Source: Rhyzopertha dominica (taxonomy: Eukaryota > Arthropoda > Insecta > Coleoptera > Bostrichidae). Taken from it: 64,000 nucleotides of DNA. Below, one piece after another: positions 35,316-45,809 of this stretch (the first letter of the stretch is position 1; every line of letters starts with the position of its first letter). The DNA lies in the NCBI GenBank assembly GCA_025024175.1, contig QCXZ01000041.1, positions 20,641,786 to 20,705,785 of the forward strand, read 5' to 3'. Below the pieces are notes generated by a model. That model did not search any database. It was not told where the DNA came from and saw only the letters and a program-made list of their open reading frames with translations. The position numbers were made by a program, and so were the translations under genes.

Positions 35316-35972
35316 AAAATAGCATCGGGCTGGTTGGCTGTTGTGCCACTATATGTCACAGGCATGTTTGGATTGGCAAAGCTGTTATAATTTTTTGATG
35401 GTGCCACGGAGGAGATGGTAGCTGACGGTGTTGCTTCCATGATTTGACCCGCCACGGCGGCGACGCGCTCTACGGGCAGATCTCCTAGGGCGATCAAAAT
35501 CGACTGTATTGTTACAGGCATTTGCTGCAAGAAAAGCTCTCGCAGAACATTTGAATTAACGTATTGCTCATCCCCGACGAGGCTTTTCATATGACGTAAC
35601 AGTTGGCTGGGTTTTCGCGATCCTAGTTCCTGCCCCGATAAAAGCTGTTTCAGTCGCTGGGCTTCTGACAAGGACGTCCTCTTTTATTATTATTATCTCT
35701 TCTTTAAGTTTTGTATATGATTTTATGGAATCTGGGTTTTCGATGATGTCGCTGACTTCTGCAGCAACTTCCGGTGGCAGCACGCAGATCACGTGCTCGA
35801 AGCGTGTAAGTTCTCTCGTTATTTTTGGGAATGCTAGATTGAACTTTGCTTCCACAGCACGAAACCACAGGACTGGTCAATATCCCCAAAAGGCAAGTAG
35901 TTGTGGAGGAGCTGAGGCAGCTACCATGCGGACATCTTCAGGTGTTTGTTGTTCCACGTTTTCTTCAGTCAT
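35316..35972 (-). pseudogene. gag remnant of the gypsy element
   Basis: The frame opens at 35972 with MTEENVEQQ. It is stopped by a TGA near 35880, resumes with a capsid-like segment (AKFNLAFPKITRE, about 35855), and shifts frame at an expanded TAA microsatellite (35683-35696). It continues with SEAQRLKQLLSGQELG and QMP-type capsid sequence to about 35316, where the internal deletion begins. No CCHC zinc knuckle survives. Confidence 0.75.
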
Positions 35973-36024
35973 TTTCAATATTTTGTGTTTCTAATTATTT
36001 ATCTTTACATAAAATGTGAGGTAT

Positions 36025-36042
36025 TTTGAGTTGGGGTCACCA
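36025..36042 (-). other. Primer-binding-site candidate
   Basis: Ten bases inside the 5' LTR the minus strand reads TGGTGACCCCAACTC. The first ten bases equal the complement of the 3' end expected for tRNA-Trp, the primer used by CsRn1-type elements; the rest diverges. Confidence 0.5.
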
Positions 36043-36052
36043 TTTATTTAGT

Positions 36053-36245
36053 TGTTTTTTATAAATACACCACTATTTAGAATGACAACTTAACTTTATT
36101 GTGTATTTTTATATATTACATCGCCATGTACACAGTCATCAAAAGAGCCTATGATTTTTAATTTTGTTGGCTGAAAGTAATTTTATGTGCGCTCTTCTTG
36201 TGTCTGCGTGTTTATTATTAAATGCAAACATTAGATGACGCTACA
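36053..36245 (-). repeat. 5' LTR of the gypsy element
   Basis: This is the partner of 32584-32779. Differences are mostly substitutions and small indels, for example near 36070 and 36190. The common match extends a few bases beyond TG, so the exact edge is uncertain by about four bases. Confidence 0.85.
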
Positions 36246-36821
36246 ACCTTTTCGATTCTTAAATGCGGCGCTTTTGTTATATAATAATTTAGGACATCAT
36301 GACACGTAAGTATCTGTTGGCAACGTTTCCATTTTGAAGAGTAACTAATCTTTTAAAGTTGCGCCAGACAGCAGTATAGTTACCTTGTTGGCGTAACAGT
36401 GTTTTTGTAGGTTTGGACATCGCAACTATTTTCAACAAGACAAAATTTGGATTTATTCTATTCCATTAAATTATTAGCGTTACGACACATTAATATGTAG
36501 TAAACCTAATATACAATACAATTTATTTTATTACTCCAGCAGTGCTAAAATCAACTGCTTTCCTGATTTGGCCAATCAAAAAACTATTTTATATGAGGGC
36601 TTTATATCGACAACCAGAAAAGCAAAGCTATAAACAAGTCGTCAAGGAGAGAAAAACAGGTTTAGTGGGCTATAAATTTTAATCGACATCGTTTCTCACC
36701 GTGGCCGAAACCATTACAGCGCCGTTAAAAAATATGCATATAAAGAAAAGCACTTGCTATTGTTTTATGTTCTCCTTAAATAAGCGTTATATCTATAGAC
36801 TATTTCGTAGATATGTTTAAC

Positions 36822-37061
36822 AAGTAGTTCGTGTATAACTAATAGTTCATTTGTCGTCGGTAGGTTTCAATTTAATCAGGTTGGCACGCTGTTTCTATAA
36901 CACCTCGCTTCCTTGGTGATTTGTATATTTACTTTTAAAATGTTGTTTGAACTCGTGTCAAACGATATTTTGATGTTCTCGTCTCTGACAAAGATTGCAG
37001 GCGTAATGGAAGCGTCAGAATTATAATTTACAGCGATCTTTCCGAAAACATATTATCTAAC
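36822..37061 (+). repeat. Solo 3' end of a Penelope-like element
   Basis: About 240 bases align with 48341-48604, the tail just after the GIY-YIG domain of the Penelope-like element. Shared blocks include AAGTAGTTCGTGTATA, ATCAGGTTGGCAC, CCTTGGTGATTTG, TGTTTGAACT and CAGCGATCTTTCCG. No coding part is attached, so it is a 5'-truncated or broken copy. Confidence 0.75.
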
Positions 37062-38089
37062 TTCTAGAAACAAATAATTTTATTCGCACTCCGTGAAACG
37101 TAAATAGTATTATCATTAGCTCATACCGCGCCGACAGGAAAAGCTTAATTTCCAGTTGAAAGCCCGCTTCAAATGCGATGACAGTCATTAAAGTTTCCGT
37201 CTGTTTTTTATCAGCTGGAATAGACAAAGCGGCTAAAAGAGTAATTAAAGAAACCATCGGTTAAACTATATTAAAACTTCTCCGTGCCGGCCAACTTCTT
37301 ATCAGCGGGTAACATTATCGAGCCTGGTTCATACGGTAGCCTTCGGGAAAGTTGCGAACTTCTATGAGGAGCCCGCAGCTTCGAAGCTGTACCAAAACAG
37401 GTTCTGCTCACTTGGGGGCTTGCTAACTGCGCTTAATTAGTACCAAGTTCACTTTGTGAGGTTCAGTTCAATTAAACGCAAATCGTCAGCTGATTGATAA
37501 CAGTTCTTTCGATTTATCCTGCTACCATGACTTGAAACGAATTAAATTATTATTAAAACTTGGGTCGCGGGTAAACACAAAAAGTGACAGGATTTCGAAG
37601 TACGCTTATTATCACAATTATGTTCTTAAGGTACTAAAAGTTATGAAGGTTAGAAACATTTCAAGAAATCACTGAAACTAACTCGAATCCGAAAGCAGGC
37701 AACGTTATTTTTATAAATAAATAAATATACATCTGCTCTAGTCGTTCCATTGGGACCCTACAACTAGTTTTGCCCTTGTGTAGTCTCTTCAGGCAGGGAT
37801 ACCGAATGAATTGACCAAAACAAACTGCCGCTTAACCGCAGCATACGCACGCTCTTTATAGAATCGCAAAATTGAGTCTCCACAATTGTAAATAAGTTTT
37901 TTGTCATACGAAATGGACCAATAAATACTATATGCGATAAATTATTGCCGTTAAATAACTAAGTTAAAAATATTTTAATGGCTTCTAGTACAGAGCACGA
38001 AATTGAACTAGTTTAGTTACTACGCAAATAAAACGTGTGTCTGTATTACTGCAAATTTGCGAGATTTAACTAAACGTGCTCTGTTACAA
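37062..38089. other. Spacer with a less AT-rich island
   Basis: The stretch 37280-37520 is richer in G+C than its surroundings. It holds a 14-base palindrome CAGCTTCGAAGCTG near 37377 and GATA-like words. No coding frame was recognised. It could be a conserved control region or an old insertion. Confidence 0.35.
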
Positions 38090-39085
38090 GCAAAAAAACA
38101 ATGGCGTATCAAAAAGTAGTTGGATTGTTGGAAACCACAAGATTCATCGTACAGGATAAAACATTTAAACCACAATATTCCGCATCGACTATTACACTTT
38201 TATGAAAGTTTTATTTAGCAAGACCCACGTTTACAACATTTTTTTATTCCGATCAAAACGAGTTTATGTTGAACGGTGAAGTGAACATGATATATATCAA
38301 CTTACACATTATCAGTGAAAGTCGCACCTAAACGCTTGAAAAATTAATTGATCGTTTATGCGGGCATTCTGAGTGACCGCATATTTGGGCCACTTTTTTA
38401 AGATAACTTGACTGGTAATAGTTATTTGCAGTTGTTAGAACACTTTATTGACCTTTTAATCACCCTAATACTGAAAGAAGACGTAAATCTCCAAGAAAAT
38501 CAGTTTTCCTTTCAGCGGGATAAAGCGCCTCCCCCAAATCAAGTACGGCTCCTGGATGCTCGTTTTGTCGGGCAATAAATAGGCTGGAGAAATTTTATTA
38601 AGATCGTTGAAANAAGATACTTTCTTTTTAATTCAAGATTGCTTCATGGTCACTGCCAACACAAAAATTGTAAATATCAATAAACTAAGGTTGCGTTGCA
38701 CTTTATTTGGGTCATTTCATTATCTTCATGCTTGTGTTCAGAAATTTGAATTCATATTATCCATCAAGATATGAGGGTTCCAAGTCCCATTTACAGCATA
38801 TGACATATGACGCTTGCAGAAGTCACCTTGAAAGAAGCACGCGTTATCTCACTCCCAAGCTTACAAGTATGTCGAGCACATAATGCAAATTGAGCTTTGA
38901 TTGGGTTTCTTTATTACCCACGTCTTTATTACATTCTTATTTCTGTGTATCTTGCATTTTTTCAATTTCTAGACAGACTAAAAGCTTTCCATCTATTGAA
39001 AATACCTTAGAGAGCCGGTTTCAATTTATTATAACGTGCTGTAAATACTGGGTGCAAAAATTGTAGTAGAGGCTCTTAAAAGACT
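38090..39085 (+). pseudogene. Decayed mariner-type (DDE_3) transposase, copy 1
   Basis: The clear part is 38090-38600. It has YSDQNEFMLNGEVN with the first catalytic Asp at 38251, a segment like VWAGILSDRIFGPLFF, and FQRDKAPPPN with the second Asp at 38519. These match DUF4817/DDE_3-type mariner transposases of arthropods. Frameshifts and stops are frequent. A possible C-terminal piece (ESRFQFII) lies near 39015. The third acidic block is not recognisable, and no terminal repeats were found. Confidence 0.65.
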
Positions 39086-39849
39086 GCGCATTATCAACCA
39101 AGAAATATAATTTGCCAAGTGATTCATGGTGGGTATTTTCAGCAGCATTTACAGATAGTCTAAAGAACCTTCGGAATATGTGAATTTTTATTTTTGACAG
39201 CTCAGATCATCAGTTCCACAAGGGTAAATGAACGCATCGTCAAAGTACAATACAACAGTATACCGAGTGTCGATGGACTAACGCATAAAATTCAAAGTAA
39301 GTTATTTGCAAACATTCGAAAAAAAAATGGTGTAATAGGTAACGATTTAAATAGAGCTTTATTTTGAAACGTGCGAAACGCAACGCTCTGATGCTATGAT
39401 AAAGACATGACGCCATTTTATATTTCAATAGAACCATATGAATTATTATGTCATTCGTCTTTTATCACCTAAGAAGTACAACCGTTGTCAAAGCAAATGT
39501 TCAAAATGTGCTCATATTATGACCCCTCAAAGAATTTGTTGGAGAAGTAACATCCCTTCCAACTACAGTCAGCATTCGTTGAATATCTTAAATTGAGGAA
39601 GGCAATTCAAAAACAACAAAAAAGACTACTAGTACTTATCAATAGACAAAAATATAATCTGTAGATTCCAGTGAAACCGAAAGAATTCATAATCTACACT
39701 TGATAACTTTTTGTCTGTTGATACCAACCACGTAGTACTTGCTATTTTTGTCTAATTGTTGATGTTCAATAAGTGCTTGGTCGAGTAATGCTAAAGTTAT
39801 CAATCTGTAATGTGAATGCTTAATTAAAACAAAAATTAAACATTTTAAT

Positions 39850-40480
39850 TCAAGCCGAATAATATCCGTACCTATCACGGCGCCAGGTCGGGATAAACAA
39901 CGACCTACACTACTTAACAGTTGGTAAACTTTGTCACAAAGAAATTTTTCCCTTAGAAGATGCAATTGATCCACGATTTTCAAGACAATGCCGACCGACG
40001 CTTACAATTTTGCAAGGTACTGATGATAAGATGTGATGAAAACTTTTTATCAAATACTATCTGCACTAGTCGACATATTTCTGAATGAGCTGGACAATTA
40101 TATTCTAAGAGAAAAAATTAGTTTCCAGCTGATGGCCCAGCGGCACATTTTGTTGTAACGGTGCGTCGCTTTTTTAATGACGTTTTTGCTATATAGATGG
40201 ATAGTCTGTAGGGGTGTGGCTAGAATGTCACCCTGATCGCCAGATTTCACTCCTTCAGGTTTTTTCTCTGGGGCATTTAAAAAGTAAGATGAGTGCAGCT
40301 CAACCCATTCTGATTGTTTTTTATGCCAGATAACACAAGGGCTTGAATAACTCAAAAAATGTCTCCGTCTTAGTAACAGATTACTTTGTTTCAACCATCT
40401 CAAAAAAAATCTCTTTTACTTCCACATCCAACGGATGGGTATTGTATCGCAAAAAAATTTTTCAAACATTTTTATTTGCT
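39850..40480 (+). pseudogene. Decayed mariner-type (DDE_3) transposase, copy 2
   Basis: Translation shows a segment like HDFQDNADRRLQFC and DENFLSN before the first catalytic block. An internal deletion then joins this to DGPAAHFVVTVRRFFNDVF (second Asp at 40131) and SPDFTPSGFF, where the usual Asp of the third motif is Gly. It is the same family and orientation as the copy at 38090, but overlapping domains show that it is a separate insertion. Confidence 0.65.
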
Positions 40481-40489
40481 CATTTGCTT

Positions 40490-42251
40490 TAAAATGATCG
40501 AAAACGCAAAAAAACAACATTTCTTGTTTGGGTGTCTGTGGTTCTGTTTGTGGACACGATAACTTTCGAAAGACTTAATATATGAATTTGAAATTCGGCA
40601 AACGTATAAATCTCAACTACCCAAAGCGACCTATTGTTTGTGGGGTAAGTAGGGTATCAGGAAGGGGGTGAAATTGGGGGGTAACTACCCTTTTTGCAAG
40701 TTATAATTTTTTTATTTTTTTTTTCGTTTTAGTATGTGATTAGCAGTATAACTGCAAGTATTATTCGTTCTTTAAATTTTCGCTGCAGCAAACTCTTTAG
40801 AAGATTGTAACGTATATTTTTCGTTACATTTACAAAACTGATTTTAAACGTATTTTAACTCCTCGTATTGCTGTATTGTTGTTGTCAGCCTGAACCGTCC
40901 TTGTTCTCCTACGTTTTTAGTCGTTTTTTTTCTTTTCCTTTTTGTCACTATCGCAGGTAGAGGTTTACCGTTTGAAAATTAATGAATCGAACGTGAACCG
41001 CTGAAGTTCGTTGTCTGCAATTAGAAATTGTTATTGCTATTCAGCAAATTGGTTGCTGCGAGTTTCTTAGCGTATTAATTTTGGTGATATAATTAATACC
41101 AAATCGGCTTATTGTTTTGTGCCGGATTGGACTTCGAGCACCAATTGGGGAATCTGTGTGCCGGATGCCCATGCAATTCTAAGCGCACTTACCTGTAAGC
41201 CGAATAACATCTGAGGTTTGTGAACGTTTATTATATCATATATTTTTAGTACATACCCGTTTCTTCTTTATCTTAGGCTTTTGTTTTCCCCTTTTGTTGA
41301 TTGTCGTCATAAGTACCATCCACCTGTGGGTTACGTAAGAGTGTAAGCACAACGATAAGCCATCGATACCTAGACCACATCGATACGTCGATCCATCCAC
41401 GTTTGAAGCTCGTCGTCCTCGGAGAGTCAACGTACCTGCAAGATTAGTGATGAGTACAATCTTTTTGGAATTCATTGGAATATAATTCGTTATAATAACT
41501 ATATCTTGTACTTACCGTTTGAGTGTTGTTGTCGTGTTTAATCTTCAAAGTGCGAAATTAGAACGATCGAACATTGATTAATTTAAATTGTTGTCGTGTT
41601 GCTTTAGCTTTAAATTACCTTAATTAATTAGTGTAATACTTCTGTTGGTTCATATACTTACCTTATTTCATTTCTTACCTATTACTTATGTTCATTTAGG
41701 ACCATTCGTCGTTGGTTATTGCGGCAGGGTTTTCAGAAATATTTAGTCGTTACTTAAGTTTTCGCGAATCGCGTCGTACCGAGTTGAACGTAGCGCTACG
41801 GTCCGCGTTTGGTCGACGGCGTTTGAATTTCTTTTTTTTTGATTGAGTTTTTGTTCAATTATCTGTTTTAGTGGGCCGCAATCTCCAATCCGCGTTGGCA
41901 TTTATTTAATTATTTTGTAATAATTATTTTAGCTCAATTGTCTTTGAAAATAATAATTATAATCTTGTTTCTGTGGAATACTTACCTTTATCTTGGATTT
42001 ATGTAACGGTTATAATCGATATATTTAGTTGGGAAGTAAACGAACACTTTGTTTATCAATTGCCTGTTTTTATTATTTCGGCCAGCGTCGCTGACTTTTC
42101 AGATTTGGAGTCGTACAGTGGGGAACAATCAAATCTGTGGCGCTCCCTTTNGTTCTGTTGTTTGATAAACCCCGACCCCCTACGCTGAGCTACTGTGGTC
42201 TCGCGTCCCCACTGCACTTGGTTTTTTTCATCTTAGCTAGTGAGCCGCTAC
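40490..42251. other. Intergenic DNA, nothing recognised
   Basis: A G-rich stretch lies at 40640-40690, next to a T-rich run. The part 40860-41880 has more CpG than average but no recognisable protein in the frames at 41236-41475 (-) or 41973-42188 (+). Confidence 0.4.
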
Positions 42252-42710
42252 AAGATATTAGCAAAAAAGCGTCACTTAAAGAAAACGGTTTTCCTAAATA
42301 TCTCCGAACATATTTAATATATTCAAGAAATGAAAATGTCATCAGATAGGAAATAAAATTTCTCACAAAGAGTGTTAGAAAATTTATTCAAAATTTTGAC
42401 ATTTTCGNAATATTTCAAAAAAACCTTTTGGTTTTTTTAATTTGGTATTGTATAGAAAATAACATTTCTAATCCAAAAGCACTCTTGTAATTTTTTTGTT
42501 AAGTTAATAATTTTCGAGTTATTTGGAAAAAACCGATTTTAAAATTTATATATTTTTGCTAATATCACGAAGACTGTTTGTCTTAGAAAAAATGTGTAAA
42601 GAAAAAATGCTCAAAATCTGATTAATAATCGTATAGCATAAGAAATAAAAACGTAAATGTCATTTTGACAATTGGATGTGGAAGTATTGATTCAATTTGC
42701 AGCGGTTTTT
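42252..42710 (+). repeat. ~460 bp dispersed repeat, copy B
   Basis: This is the inverse partner of 18697-19162. It runs from AAGATATTAGCAAAAAAGCG to GCAGCGGTTTTT. One n base lies at 42407. Confidence 0.8.
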
Positions 42711-45590
42711 TAATCTTGAGTAACCATTTCAGCATTTATTCAGAGCCTTTATTTTAAATTTTATTTGTTATTTTATAGACAATGTCTAATTGACAAGGAC
42801 AAATAATTAGCAGATGCGTCACTTTTTAGGAAAACATATATTTACGTCATTACACATTTCTCAACGATCTTAACCAAATTATAAACTAAACTCCTAACTT
42901 TAAGCATTACATGTATTATACAGACCTGCTTACTACCTATCCGCTAAATTTGTTTCCCCTTCTTATTAATTTTCCCGTGTATAATCAGAGCAGCTATGAT
43001 ACTCGTATGTAAACAGGGTAGCTTTGAAAGACGCTTTATAGCGGGATAACCTGACCAGGTAATATTATAAATCAGCTGCTTTGACTCCGAACACATAATT
43101 CCAGCGGTTGTATTCACATTCCCAAATTAATAATTTCCTGTGCCCCGTCGTGCAAATAGAGCGGTGTAGTATACAAGATACGTTTATCCACTGCCTACCC
43201 TTTATGTAGGCATTAACGGATAGCCCGCGGGTTTCGCTTTATTTCTTAGCACTATTCGAGCTTGCCGTGTAACGACGTAGTCGTATATGTTGTACGTAAA
43301 TACACCTGTTCAGCTTCGTTGTGTTTGTCATAGAGGTGGAAACGAGAAATTCATGAGTGAAATGGAATATAGGGAGCTGAATGAGTAATTAATACGAAGT
43401 GGATCTGTTACCTCCTCCAGGACTTTGGGTATGAACTGAAAGCTTTTCAGTGATGTATATCTATTGTATATATTTTGTGGGCAAACTTATGCTGTGAGAG
43501 CAAATGTTAATAACGCATTGCAGCTGCAACTAATTAATTAATATTAAACATGCAAAATAATTGCTGGACGCACTGGAATGGCAACCATTATGCTTGGATT
43601 AGCGCTAAATATAAATTATTTATTTGTCTTGCTTTGTATATGTACCGACATTGTGGCTTACCGATTGTCCAAATCCTGACCAATGCGCGATGCCAGCTGT
43701 CACTGATGGCATGATATATGTATGTCGGATGTTGGTTTGGATATTATGTTATTTAGTATTAATAGAAACAAAGGTGCAATTAATCAAAATCATTCATATT
43801 ATGAAGGATTTAATTCCTATAGATGACCTATGCTAATTTTCCGGTAAATTATTGAAAGCTTGCTATATTAAAGATGAAGAATAATGAAGGACCATGTGAG
43901 ATTACAATTTTATTTTTATTAAAAGCCTTTTACAGCGGGTTCGCATTTGTTTTATTTCAAATTTAGTGTACAAGCTAAACATTTTCTGTTGTCATCAAAC
44001 AACTGCTTTGATTATATCACGTTATCAATGTTTACTTGCTTTTTTACTTTAAACCTTAAACAGAATTGTCTGAATTATATTATGCATTAGTAGTTAGAAG
44101 TGGAAAGGCTGGTCTTAATTAATTGTTTCGTTGCTTTATTTAACGACGCATCCTTACAATGAATGAAGTTAAAACAAGGTCCCCAAATAATTCAAACGTA
44201 TGAAGTATGGCAGTTCAAATAAATTTATTAAATAAAAAGTACCGTCTAGACCACTAAAATGCAACTTTTCTAGGTGAACACCTTCCTACCTTTAAGCAAT
44301 TCTTCCCTTGAGTCAACCATGATCATTGCCAAATATAGTCAAACAGCGCAAAAAGGCATTATTTAATAGAATTCATGTGCTGCTCGAGCACCAAGCGCAC
44401 CGAATGCCAAGGTGCCATCTGTAAAACCGGAATTAACTCACATTACCAACATTAATTTTGCAACAAAAGCTATGTTTCTTTTATAATTTCCGATTGATAA
44501 TTATTGACTATCCAACGCCTTTTTCTATCATAGCAGGGAAGAACGGGAATAAGGGTCATGTTTTTTTCCAACTGATTGGTTTGGTTATCCATCGTCATTG
44601 AATCCCATCTTGAATCGTGGAATTTAATCCACAATGTCGGACATTGCGGTTTAGGCAGGCTGTAGCTGTTTGTGTTACCGAATTCTGCTACCTAAACAGA
44701 ACTTTAATTAAGGCTAGACTTACGTCGTTGTTACAGTAATTTATTAATAATCATCTAAATAAATATGTAAAGGAGATGTAGTTGGGTACATAAATAATAG
44801 CTTAGCTTTGGAAACGCAAATATAAAAAAAATATATAAATGTAGNACGAGATACCCTCCATTGACGTTCTTTTACNCCTACGAGTATTATAGGAATTNGG
44901 AATGAAGTATATGGTAGGACTATAACCTGAACTACATTGCAGACACAACCATTTTTCCCATAATAGTGTCCATTAACTAAACTGCATTAAAAAAGGACCA
45001 ATTCTCCCGGAAGGTTAACAGAAATGGTACGTTAGTGTGATCTTTACCTAGAAAGACCGCATGATTTGAAAATGTCTAAAATATTTTGTACTTACGCCTA
45101 AATATTCGTATTTAACATGTTCTTTGATAACAAACATTGAAAATGTCAAACTGGCTAATACAAAGATGTTTCTGTCTTAATTACTGTAACCTCAACTATC
45201 CTCAAGGTGGACGATTTCCGGTTATACCCAAAATAATACTTTTTTTAAAATATAAAGTACTCTGGCATTCCTTATCAAAATATAACATAACTTTATTAAC
45301 TATACATTAAGTATAAAACTTATCAGCAAAGCCATTTAATATTTTGTTGAAAAATGACGATTTAGATAGCTACGTAAAATCGCTACCAAAACTGAAAAAT
45401 ATAGAACCGTGGGACTGTCGTTATAAGAAGTATAAAAAAATACTACATCCTTGGGTAAAAAATGAAAATATCTGACTTAAAAGTAATTTTGAATCTTCTT
45501 GTATTCCATTGCGAATATTATTTTTTAGAAATCTAGGAACATTTGCTCTTGCATTTGAATAAACCATATATTCGATAAGAATAATTGGGA
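42711..45590. other. Intergenic DNA, nothing firm recognised
   Basis: A moderately GC-richer stretch lies at 43020-43280. Several n bases lie at 44845-44898. The last 250 bases before 45590 may include 5' parts of the Penelope-like element, but I could not confirm a frame. Confidence 0.4.
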
Positions 45591-45809
45591 ACACTAGTTT
45601 TGTTTCCGATTGTAAGGTACCTAAATTGTATGGTTTGCCCAAAATCCATAAAACCAATGTCGCGTTAAGACCCATAGTCAATACGATTGGCAGTCCTTGT
45701 TACAGATTGGCAAAATTTTGTGCTAACTATTTAAAACCTTATGTAGGAAAAACCAGTAATTTCATAAAAAATTCTTCAGACTTTATTGATATTATAAAAG
45801 GTTTAAGTA

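Larger units (their letters stand above)
32584..36245 (-). mobile_element. Ty3/gypsy LTR retrotransposon, deleted and mutated
   Basis: Two LTRs of 196 and 193 bp bound a 3.27 kb interior that is read on the minus strand as gag, then RT, RNase H and integrase. An internal deletion near 35315 fuses the gag remnant directly to the second half of RT; the nucleocapsid, protease and RT fingers are gone. The interior also has stop codons, frameshifts and an inserted hAT MITE at 33238-33503. A primer-binding-site candidate beginning TGGTGACCCC suggests tRNA-Trp priming, known for the CsRn1 clade, and the integrase tail with a DGPFKV/SIDRLKPAY segment fits that clade. The clade is inference. No clear target duplication was found. 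Confidence 0.9.

Noticed and set aside
32584..36245. Envelope gene, which would make the gypsy element retrovirus-like
   Set aside because: After the integrase C-terminal domain the polypurine tract and LTR follow within about 110 bases, leaving no room for a third frame.
39687..39983. 98-codon minus-strand frame
   Set aside because: The plus strand here translates, with frameshifts, into mariner-type transposase; the minus frame is incidental.
40098..40403. 101-codon minus-strand frame
   Set aside because: It is the antisense shadow of the decayed mariner transposase copy 2.
45421..45681. 86-codon minus-strand frame before the Penelope RT
   Set aside because: It partly overlaps the RT fingers on the opposite strand. 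No domain was recognised.
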